This document shows positions 36,936-45,321 of a stretch of 64,000 nucleotides of DNA, one piece after another; the stretch's first letter is position 1, and every line of letters begins with the position of its first letter. Below the pieces are notes generated by a model that had not been told where the DNA came from, searched no databases, and saw only the letters and a list, made by a program, of their open reading frames with translations. The translations under genes and the position numbers were made by a program. This stretch comes from Rhodococcus sp. IEGM 1409 (GTDB lineage: Bacteria; Actinomycetota; Actinomycetes; Mycobacteriales; Mycobacteriaceae): positions 1 through 64,000 of the forward strand of contig NZ_JASHKN010000009.1 in the NCBI RefSeq assembly GCF_030056735.1, written 5' to 3'.

Positions 36936-36990
36936 AGTCATTGACCCACTTGACCGAGCGCGCTAACCTCGAACAAGTCATTGACCCACT
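36936..36990. promoter_or_regulatory. Direct repeat upstream of GntR gene
   Basis: AGTCATTGACCCACT occurs perfectly at 36936-36950 and 36976-36990, 40 bases apart (about four helical turns), ending 17 bases before the GntR/FadR start. Each copy also contains a TTGACC element. A probable operator pair for autoregulation. Confidence 0.5.
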
Positions 36991-37007
36991 CACCAGAGGT
37001 GGCATAC

Positions 37008-37667
37008 ATGTCCGATTCCGGACGCAAGGTAGACACCGTCGCCGCGACGATCGAGGAGGCCATCGCGTCCGGCCGATGGCCCGTCGGATCAAAACTCCCA
37101 CCGGAGACCGCACTGGTCGAGGAATTGGGAGTCGCCCGAAACACCATGCGCGAAGCAGTGCGGGCGCTTGCACATGCCGGAGTTCTGTCCGCTCGTCACG
37201 GCGGCGGCGTATACGTCACGGCGGCGTCGCCGGTCGAAGGACTACTCGGGCGACGACTCGCCAGAGGTGACGTCCTCGACGTACTGAGCTTGCGACGCGG
37301 ACTCGAGGTCGAAGCCGCGCGACTCGCAGCGCAGCGCCGCACCCCCGAAGACCTCGCGCGGATCCACGCAGCCTGGAACGCCCACCCCGATCACACCGGC
37401 GGGTTCGGCACTACCGAAGCCGGGATGGCCCTGCACCTTTCGATCGTCGAGGCGTCACACAATTCCGCGCTGATCGATGTCTATCGGGGAGTTCTTGCCG
37501 CCGTGGCGGATTCACTGTCCGCCGTGAGCGTCGGTCCGGGATTCCACGTCGACGAGCATCGACCCTTGATCGCAGCCATCGAAGAACGCAACCCCGATGA
37601 AGCAGCGCGCGCGGCAGGCGCAGCGCTCGATACGGTCATCGACGCAGTCGAGAGTAGCTTGTCGTGA
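37008..37667 (+). CDS. GntR-family regulator, FadR subfamily
   Basis: A 219-residue regulator. N-terminal winged helix: GSKLPPETALVEELGVARNTM and REAVRALAHAGVLSARHGGG; C-terminal FCD domain of the FadR group with helix LSLRRGLEVEAARLAAQRRT and metal/ligand-binding histidines in HLSIVEASHNSALI and DEHRPLIAAIEE. ATG at 37008 follows AGAGGTG. It overlaps the methyltransferase start by four bases (GTGA), so the pair is an operon. Effector likely a small carboxylate, by family. Confidence 0.85.
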   Translation: MSDSGRKVDTVAATIEEAIASGRWPVGSKLPPETALVEELGVARNTMREAVRALAHAGVLSARHGGGVYVTAASPVEGLLGRRLARGDVLDVLSLRRGLEVEAARLAAQRRTPEDLARIHAAWNAHPDHTGGFGTTEAGMALHLSIVEASHNSALIDVYRGVLAAVADSLSAVSVGPGFHVDEHRPLIAAIEERNPDEAARAAGAALDTVIDAVESSLS

Positions 37668-38467
37668 ATCGGGGAAACTGGAACGGTGCCACGTATTCAA
37701 CTCTTGCCGAACAACTCTCACCGGCATCGATGGAGGCACTGCGTTCGATCGGACACGTGAACACGGTGTACGACGTCTGCGCCGGAACCGGGAACTTCGC
37801 ACTACCGGCGGCCCAGTCCGGCATGACGGTCGACGCACTCGACCTCTCCGCCGGCCAGCTCGAGGTCGCGCGCGAACGCTGGATTCCCCGCCCCGGTACC
37901 ACCGAACCCACCTTCACGATTGGCGATGCACAATCGTTGCCGTGGCCGGATTCGAGCGCCGACGCCTGCGTCAGCATCTTCGGGATCATCTTCTGTCCCG
38001 ACCCCGCGATCGCTCTCGCAGAAATGATGCGGGTGACCCGGCCAGGCGGAAAGATCTGCGTCGCAACGTGGACGGAAAACGGGTGGGCAGCAGCACTCCG
38101 CAGAGAAGCGGCCTCAGCATGGCAAGACATCACACCACTGCCGACCACATGGCCGAACTCCAGCGAATTCGAGCAGGCAGCAGCGGGATTGGAATCGGTG
38201 AGCTCGGCCTCTCACTTGCTCGAGTGGCACCTACCAGCCGGGTCGGATCCCGTCGAGGAACTGTGCGACCAGGCGCCGGCCTTGAAGAACTTTCGCGCGG
38301 CAGTCAGAGAAACAGGAAGCTGGGCTTCGATGTCAGCGCACCTACGCTCGACGCTTGCGCCCTATCTCAGGTCGAGCGCGACCGGACCCATCGCCACCAG
38401 TGACTACGTCCTGCACGTCGGCACCGTCCCGAACCCCAGGACCGCGCCCCTTCGAACGCGCGGGTAA
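37664..38467 (+). CDS. SAM-dependent methyltransferase (class I)
   Basis: A 267-residue methyltransferase of the UbiE/Methyltransf_11 fold. Motif I is VYDVCAGTGNFALPAAQSG, motif II contains LDLSAGQLEVAR, and the post-motif DAQSLPWPDSSADACVSIFG with the RVTRPGGKICVATW strand completes the fold. GTG start at 37664 within the stop of the GntR gene. The substrate is not identifiable; the long C-terminal part (~120 residues) would shape it. Confidence 0.82.
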   Translation: MNRGNWNGATYSTLAEQLSPASMEALRSIGHVNTVYDVCAGTGNFALPAAQSGMTVDALDLSAGQLEVARERWIPRPGTTEPTFTIGDAQSLPWPDSSADACVSIFGIIFCPDPAIALAEMMRVTRPGGKICVATWTENGWAAALRREAASAWQDITPLPTTWPNSSEFEQAAAGLESVSSASHLLEWHLPAGSDPVEELCDQAPALKNFRAAVRETGSWASMSAHLRSTLAPYLRSSATGPIATSDYVLHVGTVPNPRTAPLRTRG

Positions 38468-38523
38468 CCCGTGGGGCCGGATACGGTCTCTTCACCGTCC
38501 ACCGACCCGAAGAGGCCCGCTCG

Positions 38524-39075
38524 ATGTCAGAATCGAACTCCCTGCCCGAATCGAAACAAGCATCGACGCAAGCGTCGAAACACACCCTGTCCATGACCGT
38601 CCTCATGACACCGGACATGTCCAATTTCTCGGGCAACGTGCACGGCGGAACGATTCTGAAGTTCCTCGACCAGGTTGCCTACGCGTGCGCGAGTCGATAC
38701 GCCCAGACGTACGTCGTGACCCTGTCCGTGGATCGTGTGGTGTTCCGCGAACCGGTGCACGTCGGCGAACTTGTCACCTTCACCGCTTCCGTCAATTACA
38801 CCGGACGCACGTCGATGGAAATCGGAATACGCGTCGAAACCGAAGACATTCTTCTCGGAAAATCTCGACATACCAACAGTTGCTACTTCACGATGGTGGC
38901 AATGGGCAGCGACGGAAAACCCGCTGAGGTACCCCAACTCCGACCGACCGGAACAATCGCGAGGCAACGGTTCGAGGCGGGTCGAAGGCGTCGTGAGCTG
39001 CGAAGAGAGAACGAGCGTCGGGAACAGTCTATCCGGGCCGCAGTTCGGGACTTAACGCCCGAACACGATGACTAA
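38524..39075 (+). CDS. Acyl-CoA thioesterase, hotdog fold (YciA/ACOT7 type)
   Basis: A 183-residue thioesterase. After a hydrophilic start the hotdog domain begins LSMTVLMTPDMSNFSGNVHGG, with the catalytic region GGTILKFLDQVAYACASRYA (Asp expected in the active site), VTLSVDRVVFREPVHVGEL and VNYTGRTSMEIGIRVETED. The final ~35 residues are Arg/Glu-rich (RRRRELRRENERREQ), probably a helical tail. Expected to hydrolyse acyl-CoAs in the cytoplasm. Single gene with its own promoter space. Confidence 0.87.
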   Translation: MSESNSLPESKQASTQASKHTLSMTVLMTPDMSNFSGNVHGGTILKFLDQVAYACASRYAQTYVVTLSVDRVVFREPVHVGELVTFTASVNYTGRTSMEIGIRVETEDILLGKSRHTNSCYFTMVAMGSDGKPAEVPQLRPTGTIARQRFEAGRRRRELRRENERREQSIRAAVRDLTPEHDD

Positions 39076-39086
39076 ATCTTGTAACA

Positions 39087-39104
39087 ATTAAGTTATAACT
39101 TAAT
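39087..39104. promoter_or_regulatory. Perfect AT-rich palindrome ahead of FAD monooxygenase
   Basis: ATTAAGTTATAACTTAAT reads the same on both strands over 18 bases and ends 17 bases before the GTG start. It lies in an AT-rich pocket in otherwise GC-rich DNA and overlaps the probable promoter, so it is a good repressor site; no regulator gene adjoins it. Confidence 0.6.
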
Positions 39105-39121
39105 GCATTAAACTGTTCGGT

Positions 39122-40402
39122 GTGACTTCGAAAGCGCAGGAAAAATATGACGTCGTGATTGTCGGCGCGAGCATCGCTGGATGCGCCGCCGCAATCATGT
39201 ACGCCCAGCAAGGTCTGCGAATAGCGCTTCTCGACGCTCGCTCCGACGCCCGGGCCCACAAGGTTCTGTGTACTCACCATCTACAACCGTGCGGCGCCCC
39301 GATTCTGCAAAGGCTCGGCGCTACGGAAAAACTGCTCGCCCTGGGAATGGTGAAAACCGTTCCGAAGTTCTGGACCCCGTGGGGATGGATCACCCCGGAC
39401 GCCACAGACGTCTCGTCGCCACCTGGATTCAACATCCGAAGGGAGACGCTCGACCCGCTCCTGCGGCAACTCGCGAACGACTACCCGAACGTCGACCTTC
39501 TTCTCGGACATCGCGTTTCCGGGCTGCTGACCAAGAACGGCACCACGGCCGGCGTGTACGGAACCGCAGAGGGCTCGGCTTTCACTCTCGAAGCGAGCTT
39601 GACCGTCGGAGCGGACGGCAAGGATTCGACAGTCGCGCGATCCGCGCGATGCGACTCGGAGACCGTGACAAACGGTCGCTTCAGCTACTTCGCCCAACTC
39701 TCCGGACTCGAACGACCCGACGGAGAATCCTCACTGTCGTGGTTCATGGATCCCGACGTCGCCTATCTGCTCCCCAACGACGGCGGAATCAGCGTGCTGG
39801 TCGTCTTCCCCGCCCTCGACAAGCTCGGCTCGTTCACTGACGACCTGCCTACCGCTTTCCTCGAATACGTCAACGCACTACCCGGCGCTCCGCTGATACT
39901 TCGCGAGCACATCGTAGGGAAGATCGTTGGTACCAAACACTTCTCCACAACCCTCACCGAACCGGTAGGTAACGGGTTCGCACTCATCGGCGACGCCGCG
40001 GCGACCAACGACCCGTTGTGGGGCATCGGATGCTCATGGGCACTCGAGACCGCGCAGATGCTGGTCGACGCAACCGCGCGGATGCTGATGGAGACGACGG
40101 CACACACACTCGATTCACATCGAAACGTGAACGCTGCATTGACCGAATACCGCAGTGCCAGAGCGAGTATGACGAGTCACATCGACTACATGAGCGGTTA
40201 CGCCGGTGGGCGAAAGTTCACCGTATTCGAACGCCTGCTCATCTCCGCAGCCACCCATGACCAAGACGAAGCCCAAAGGTTCTACTTGTTCGGTTCCCGG
40301 TTGATACCCGCCGAGCAGTATCTCTCGGCTCGCTCGGTCGCTCGGGCAGCACAAAAACATCTCAGGCACCGTCTGCGTCGTAGATCTGTGGCCGGGACGT
40401 AA
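39122..40402 (+). CDS. FAD-dependent oxidoreductase/monooxygenase
   Basis: A 426-residue flavoprotein. N-terminal FAD motif VVIVGASIAGCAAAIMYAQQG, an arginine-bearing RRETLDPLLRQLA segment, TVGADGKDSTVARSA (DG motif) and GFALIGDAAATNDPLWGIG (GD motif) identify the group A monooxygenase/geranylgeranyl-reductase fold. Substrate unknown. GTG at 39122 is the start, close behind an 18-base perfect palindrome. It stands alone, so repression by an unlinked factor is likely. Confidence 0.83.
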   Translation: MTSKAQEKYDVVIVGASIAGCAAAIMYAQQGLRIALLDARSDARAHKVLCTHHLQPCGAPILQRLGATEKLLALGMVKTVPKFWTPWGWITPDATDVSSPPGFNIRRETLDPLLRQLANDYPNVDLLLGHRVSGLLTKNGTTAGVYGTAEGSAFTLEASLTVGADGKDSTVARSARCDSETVTNGRFSYFAQLSGLERPDGESSLSWFMDPDVAYLLPNDGGISVLVVFPALDKLGSFTDDLPTAFLEYVNALPGAPLILREHIVGKIVGTKHFSTTLTEPVGNGFALIGDAAATNDPLWGIGCSWALETAQMLVDATARMLMETTAHTLDSHRNVNAALTEYRSARASMTSHIDYMSGYAGGRKFTVFERLLISAATHDQDEAQRFYLFGSRLIPAEQYLSARSVARAAQKHLRHRLRRRSVAGT

Positions 40403-40471
40403 TCTGCCAAGCGTTTTTTCGGCGCCGGCAATGGGGAACCCTCCGATCGCAACCGAGCCGGAGGAGCGACC

Positions 40472-40795
40472 ATGCGTGCACACATCGCCATTCCGAGTGA
40501 ATCGACTTGTCACAGGTACGTAGTCGCTGTCGCCAGCTCCACCTTCGCCGAGTCGGTGATCTGGTGCGACGGTCCCGCGTTCGACGCGGTGATCGTGCTG
40601 GGCAGCGAAATTCCGCAGCACAGCGGCCACCGAGCGGTACTCGCCTGGAATCACTACTTCGGGTGGGCTCTTGGCGTGGAAACCACACCGGATACGTCAT
40701 TCGCCGTTGTCGAATGCCTCGGTATCGGGAGAATGCCGGATCCGGAACTGTGCGCCGACCGCGCCGTCGAGTTGATTGCCCAGGCAGGTAGTTAA
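40472..40795 (+). CDS. Small conserved protein, possibly DUF6292
   Basis: A 107-residue protein with a strong Shine-Dalgarno (GGAGGAG) before ATG 40472. The order VVAVASSTFAESVIWCDG, FDAVIVLGSEIP, GHRAVLAWNHYFGWALGVE resembles the actinobacterial DUF6292 family, though this is from memory of the pattern. Function unknown. Upstream of a DUF2252 gene (80-base gap). Confidence 0.6.
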   Translation: MRAHIAIPSESTCHRYVVAVASSTFAESVIWCDGPAFDAVIVLGSEIPQHSGHRAVLAWNHYFGWALGVETTPDTSFAVVECLGIGRMPDPELCADRAVELIAQAGS

Positions 40796-40875
40796 GGAAC
40801 TCGTCGCGCGGCGCTCAGTCCCGCGGGCATAAGATCGAGCGCGAGTTTCGCACGCCCGACGAAAGAGAGCCCGAC

Positions 40876-42297
40876 ATGGACCCGCTGAGCAGGCCTGCCG
40901 GTCAGCTGGCTCTCGAGAACGAACCAGACGGCAGGGCGACTTTGCGGGCGCGTCAAACACCCCGCACTGAGCGTCGCAAGATCGGGAAGGGCCTGCGCAA
41001 GCGAGTGGCACGATCGTCGCTCGGTGATTGGACGCCACCACCCACCCGCCGTGATCCGGTCGATCAGGTCAACACAGCACACGAGGGAAGACTCGACTGG
41101 TTGGTTCCGATCCGTGTGGGCCGCATGGTCGCTTCACCGTACGGATTCCTTCGCGGTACTGCCGGTTTGATGGCCGAGGACATGGCCCACCTCCCGTCCA
41201 CCAGCATCACACCCGTCATCTGCGGAGATGCGCACGTCGGAAACTTCGGGTTCTACGGATCCCCGGAACGCGAACTTGTCATAGACCTCAACGATTTCGA
41301 CGAAGCGCATCCCGGCCCCTGGGAATGGGATCTGAGAAGGCTGGCCGCGAGCATCTGGGTGGCCGGTCGGCAGAACGGTCTCACCGAAGCTCAGTGTGAA
41401 ACAGCAACAACCTCGTGTGTGTCCGCATATCGCCTCCACCTGGCAAAGCTGTCCGAGCGTCCACTGTTCGATCGTTCCTTCGACCGGGTCGACCTAGACG
41501 GACTCACCGATCACGTCACCGATCCCGGATTGCTGGCCGAGATCCGCCGCGCCGCGGAGCGGGCACGACGGCGTACGAGCGATCACGCGGTTCCCCGGTT
41601 CACCGTCGAGGATCACGGCCGACGCCAGCTACTCGAGAACCCACCGCTCACAACGCGACTCACCCCACAGGACACCGACTTCCTCCTGGAGGGTCTCGAC
41701 GAATATCTCGAAACCCTTGCACCACACTGGCGTCGAGTTGTCTCGGGATACAACGTCATCGACGTGGCGCACCGAGTCGTCGGAGTCGGAAGCGTCGCCC
41801 TGCGAGCCTATGTCGCTCTGTGCGAAGGGAGTATCCCGGACGACGTCATCTTCTTGCAGCTCAAACAGGCTCGCAGATCCGTAGTTGCACCCTTCGTCCA
41901 CGGTGACTCGGCCTGGCACGACCACCAAGGACGGCGCGTCGCGGAATACCAACAAGCACTCCAGACGGTCAGCGATCCGCTACTCGGTTGGTGCACCGTC
42001 GACGACCGTCAGTATTACGTCCGTCAGTTCCGGAACATGAAAGGCTCTGTGGACCTGAACAATATCGACGCAGCAGCGTTGACCGACTATGTCGCGATCT
42101 GCGGTCGCCTCCTGGCGAAGGGACACGCCCGAACCAGTGGCGCGTCACTGATTTCCGGTTACCTGGGAACCTCGGACGCGGTCGATACCGCCCTCACCCG
42201 GTTTGCTCGGCTCTACGCCGATCAGACCGAACGTGACCACGACGCCCTGTGCCGAGCGGTATCTGCCGGCACGATCGCCGCGGAGCCGGGAATCTGA
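40876..42297 (+). CDS. DUF2252 family protein
   Basis: A 473-residue protein of the DUF2252 family, whose fold is related to aminoglycoside phosphotransferase-like kinases. Typical segments: RVGRMVASPYGFLRGTAGLM, TPVICGDAHVGNFGFYGSPE (a phosphotransferase-like catalytic loop), LVIDLNDFDEAHPGPWEWDL (a DFD metal motif) and YYVRQFRNMKGSVDLNNID near the end. Biological role is not established. It ends four bases before the convergent WhiB stop. Confidence 0.87.
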   Translation: MDPLSRPAGQLALENEPDGRATLRARQTPRTERRKIGKGLRKRVARSSLGDWTPPPTRRDPVDQVNTAHEGRLDWLVPIRVGRMVASPYGFLRGTAGLMAEDMAHLPSTSITPVICGDAHVGNFGFYGSPERELVIDLNDFDEAHPGPWEWDLRRLAASIWVAGRQNGLTEAQCETATTSCVSAYRLHLAKLSERPLFDRSFDRVDLDGLTDHVTDPGLLAEIRRAAERARRRTSDHAVPRFTVEDHGRRQLLENPPLTTRLTPQDTDFLLEGLDEYLETLAPHWRRVVSGYNVIDVAHRVVGVGSVALRAYVALCEGSIPDDVIFLQLKQARRSVVAPFVHGDSAWHDHQGRRVAEYQQALQTVSDPLLGWCTVDDRQYYVRQFRNMKGSVDLNNIDAAALTDYVAICGRLLAKGHARTSGASLISGYLGTSDAVDTALTRFARLYADQTERDHDALCRAVSAGTIAAEPGI

Positions 42298-42301
42298 TCC
42301 C

Positions 42302-42559
42302 TCACGCCGCGACGATCCTGCCCTGCTCGAATTTCACTCCACCCCAGATTCCGGTCTGGCCGGTGGCAGAAGCGAATTCACGACATGAATCCGCAATCGG
42401 GCACCTGCTGCACACGTCGGTCGCGTAGTCGTACCCCTCGGACGGAAAAGGAAACCAGCGGTCCGGCTCCGGATCCCCTCTGCACTCCGCATGCCACCAG
42501 GTCCGGTCGTCCGAAATCGGCAGAAGCTCAGCCAGATTCGAGATCTCGTCTGCGTGCAT
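42302..42559 (-). CDS. WhiB-family iron-sulfur regulator
   Basis: An 85-residue WhiB-like protein. Four cysteines typical of the [4Fe-4S] cluster are present: one in WWHAECRGDPEPDRWFP and three in DVCSRCPIADSCREFA (C-x2-C-x5-C), followed by the GIWGG turn. ATG at 42559 lies six bases after GGGAG. The basic tail after GIWGG is short (VKFEQGRIVAA), lacking the usual Arg-rich DNA-binding stretch, so DNA binding may need partners. Immediately downstream of an HNH gene on the same strand. Confidence 0.85.
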   Translation of the reverse strand: MHADEISNLAELLPISDDRTWWHAECRGDPEPDRWFPFPSEGYDYATDVCSRCPIADSCREFASATGQTGIWGGVKFEQGRIVAA

Positions 42560-42578
42560 CACTTGCTCCCTTCGACCG

Positions 42579-43160
42579 TCACGTCCGACTCAATTCACGC
42601 CAGATCTTCTGCTGCACTTTCTCGATGCGCCGAGGCGCCTTTGGTTCCCAGAGCAGCCGCATACCGGCCTCAGCCGGTGTGCGATCCGCTTTGCGCTGAT
42701 TACAGGAACTGCAGCACGCCACCAGATTTCCCCACGTGTTCGGGCCGTTACGGCTTCGTGGCTGGACATGGTCGATTGTCGTCGCCCGGGCGGCGCAGTA
42801 TGCGCACTGACGACCGTCCCGGTCGAAAACACCGGCAAAAGTGGCCCGACTGGAATCGGTGACCGTCACCCGGTGAGCAACGTACACGTACTCGGTGAGC
42901 AGGATCGTCCGAGGCAGTGGGATCTCGATGTGCTTGGAGCGCACCGGAAATATCGGGATCACGTCTTCGGTGGACTGCGCGGAGCCGGTGGCGATCAGGA
43001 CGACCGCACGATCGGAGCTCACTTCACCGAGGTACTCGTACGTGGCGTTGAGTACGTGGACGGACCGGCTCATCCAACTGTGAGAGGCGGCGGCAGGCGC
43101 GCGGTTCGGATTCCGCATGAGAGTTCTCAGTTCGTGTCGAGGAGTGAAACTCCTGGACAC
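42579..43160 (-). CDS. HNH endonuclease domain protein
   Basis: Up to 193 residues. The HNH domain carries two zinc-type cysteine pairs (QCAYCAARATTIDHVQPRS and VACCSSCNQRKAD) with the HNH histidines between. The N-terminal part, VHVLNATYEYLGEVSSDRAVV, is the usual beginning of a chromosomal family in mycolic-acid actinobacteria; on that comparison the true start may be at 43073 (MSRSVHVLNATYE) rather than GTG 43160. Role unknown; such proteins are not linked to a phage here. WhiB follows at 20 bases. Confidence 0.82.
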   Translation of the reverse strand: MSRSFTPRHELRTLMRNPNRAPAAASHSWMSRSVHVLNATYEYLGEVSSDRAVVLIATGSAQSTEDVIPIFPVRSKHIEIPLPRTILLTEYVYVAHRVTVTDSSRATFAGVFDRDGRQCAYCAARATTIDHVQPRSRNGPNTWGNLVACCSSCNQRKADRTPAEAGMRLLWEPKAPRRIEKVQQKIWRELSRT

Positions 43161-43454
43161 GACGACGGGTCAGGAGCAAGTGCGATAAATGGGGAACGGC
43201 ATATATTCAGCGCCACTCTGTACCCCGAACGCGGGATGGGAAATGCCGCGAGGTGAGTGCCCGCGCAGGTGCAACGCTTGCTTCCAGTCGCGCATGCCTG
43301 TCCCTTCCACTTCTTGTTCTCTCTTCACCGGCGATTGCCGGCGCCCATCATCACACGGAAGGCATCCTCAGCGATATTGATTTATCAGGTCGGAGAAGTC
43401 GACCTGGAAATACCGCGGTTTGACGCCGGAACGCGCGGCTTGATCGAATGAGCC
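43161..43454 (+). other. Intergenic region before threonine aldolase
   Basis: No supported gene in 294 bases. A hairpin with 7-base arms CAGGTCG/CGACCTG lies at 43386-43406 and a shorter GCCGGCGATTGCCGGC stem near 43329. Both are upstream of the aldolase and could shape its leader; no known riboswitch is recognised. Confidence 0.4.
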
Positions 43455-44465
43455 ATGACTTCGTCGTACATCGACCTACGCTCGGACACCGTCACCAAGC
43501 CTGACGCGGAGATGCGCAAGGCGATGGCCGACGCAGAGGTCGGCGACGACGTCCTCGATCACGACCCGACCATGGCGGCGCTCGAGGAAGATGTGGCGCA
43601 CACTCTGGGGTTTCCGGCGGCACTGTGGGTGCCGAGCGGATCGATGGGCAACCTGATTGCGCTGATGCTGCACCTTCGCCGCGGCGATCAGTTCCTGGCA
43701 CCGGAGCACTCTCACGTCTTGGGTTCCGAATTGGGCACCGCCGCCTGGCTCGCCCAGGGAATGCCGATGGCACTGCCGCACGACGGCGGACCCGGACGCC
43801 CCAGCCCCGAGACCGTCGTGAAGGCGGCAGGCTCCCCCGGCCCGTATTTCACGTTGAACACCACGCTGCTCTGTCTCGAAAATACTCACAACTTCGCCGG
43901 CGGTGCCGTGATGAATCCGACCGAGTGGACGACACTGGTCGACGCGGCACGATCACGCGGCTTGAAGATTCACCTCGACGGCGCCCGTCTCTGGAATGCC
44001 GCTGCTGCACTTGATGTTTCGCTCACAAAATTGACTTCGGGCGCCGATACCGTCCAGGTGTGCCTGAGCAAGGGACTCGGTGCGCCGGTCGGCTCGATAT
44101 TGGCCGCATCACCCGAATTGATCACCGAAGCCCGAAGGATCCGCAAGATGCTCGGCGGCGGTGTTCGCCAGGGCGGTGTGCTGGCCGCAGCCGGCATCGT
44201 CGCGCTGCGCTCACAATCTCGCCTGTCCGACGATCACGACAATGCGCAGCGCCTCGCGTCGGGGCTTCGTGAACGCGGTTGGGCTGTCGACGAACCCGCC
44301 ACCAACATCGTTCTCGCTGCCACGGCCGATCCGTCGGCCACCGTTGCTCAGCTCGCCGCTGTCGACGTCGGCGCGGTCACCGTTGCCGGGAAGGTTCGGT
44401 TCGTGACACATCGAGACGTGAGCACTGCCGACATCGACGCGGTTCTGTCCAGGGTAACCTTCTGA
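43455..44465 (+). CDS. Low-specificity L-threonine aldolase
   Basis: A 336-residue PLP enzyme that splits threonine (or allo-threonine) to glycine and acetaldehyde. Typical start IDLRSDTVTKPDAEMRKAM, the substrate/PLP region VPSGSMGNLIALMLHLRRG, LCLENTHNFAGGAV, the PLP aspartate in LKIHLDGARLWNAAAAL and the PLP lysine in TVQVCLSKGLGAPVGS. RRIRKMLGGGVRQGGVLAAA follows as expected. Stands alone; ends one base before the convergent flavin oxidoreductase. Confidence 0.9.
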   Translation: MTSSYIDLRSDTVTKPDAEMRKAMADAEVGDDVLDHDPTMAALEEDVAHTLGFPAALWVPSGSMGNLIALMLHLRRGDQFLAPEHSHVLGSELGTAAWLAQGMPMALPHDGGPGRPSPETVVKAAGSPGPYFTLNTTLLCLENTHNFAGGAVMNPTEWTTLVDAARSRGLKIHLDGARLWNAAAALDVSLTKLTSGADTVQVCLSKGLGAPVGSILAASPELITEARRIRKMLGGGVRQGGVLAAAGIVALRSQSRLSDDHDNAQRLASGLRERGWAVDEPATNIVLAATADPSATVAQLAAVDVGAVTVAGKVRFVTHRDVSTADIDAVLSRVTF

Positions 44466-44466
44466 G

Positions 44467-45321
44467 CTATGCCAACAGGGGTTGAACCTCCTGTGCGACA
44501 GAGCGAATGAACTCTCGGACATCCGGTTCGTCAACGGTCGGTTGGAGTACCACGGTGGTTGCACCTGCGTCCACCCATCGCCCTGCTGCTGCCGCAACTT
44601 CGGCCGCGGTGCCCGCGGCAATCGCCTCCTCCGGAGACTCGCTACCGGACGCCGCGGCCTCGGCAAGGGCGCGCTCACGACCGCCGGAACCGAAAGCACA
44701 GATGACGTAAACGACCACCTCGTGATCCTGCGCTCCGATGTGAGCGATCGCCCGACGCACGCCTTCCGGGGTCGTCCCACCCGAGAGCACAGTGCCCTGC
44801 GCCAACTCACCACTGAGCGCCAAAGTCTTTGGCCCCGTAGCACCGACGAGCAACTGCGGCACCTTCTCCGGCGGCCACGCCAGCTTGACGTCCGTGAGAT
44901 TCACATATCGACCGGACACCGTCACCGACTCACCGCGCAGTAGCCGCTCGACTGCTCCGAACTGCTCCCGGAGGAGAGTCAACGGCGATTCGGCCTTGGC
45001 GCCGATCTGCCGCATCCAACTCTGAACGCCGTGACCGAAGCCAACTCGCAGTCGATCCGGATGAACTCTGGCCAGCGCCGAAATCTCCATCGCCGTGATC
45101 GCGGTGTTGCGCATCGGGGTCGGCAGCACGCCGATCGCTACTCCCAGACGCTCACTTGCAGCCAATACAGCTGCAGCAGTGGCTATTCCTCCGCCGAAGA
45201 AGCAGTCCTCCCACAGCCAGATCTCACCGATACCGCTCTCGTCGGCATACCTCGCATGCCGGACAAGGTCCTCCGGGGGCTGTTCCGGGCGCAGGACGAC
45301 GGCAATCCGTGCGGTGCTCAT
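44467..45321 (-). CDS. LLM-class flavin/F420-dependent oxidoreductase
   Basis: A 284-residue luciferase-like (alpha/beta)8 oxidoreductase. Hallmarks: ARYADESGIGEIWLWEDCFF, LGVAIGVLPTPMRNTAITAME, HPDRLRVGFGHGVQSWMRQIG and VPQLLVGATGPKTLALSGE. In this subgroup F420H2 is often the cofactor, but FMN is possible. It begins within the stop of the patatin gene (ATGA overlap), so the two form an operon with an unknown shared role. Confidence 0.85.
   Translation of the reverse strand: MSTARIAVVLRPEQPPEDLVRHARYADESGIGEIWLWEDCFFGGGIATAAAVLAASERLGVAIGVLPTPMRNTAITAMEISALARVHPDRLRVGFGHGVQSWMRQIGAKAESPLTLLREQFGAVERLLRGESVTVSGRYVNLTDVKLAWPPEKVPQLLVGATGPKTLALSGELAQGTVLSGGTTPEGVRRAIAHIGAQDHEVVVYVICAFGSGGRERALAEAAASGSESPEEAIAAGTAAEVAAAAGRWVDAGATTVVLQPTVDEPDVREFIRSVAQEVQPLLA

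Noticed and set aside
43189-43451. Short plus-strand frames before threonine aldolase
   Set aside because: Overlapping frames, Arg/Cys-rich or unrecognisable, no convincing ribosome site.
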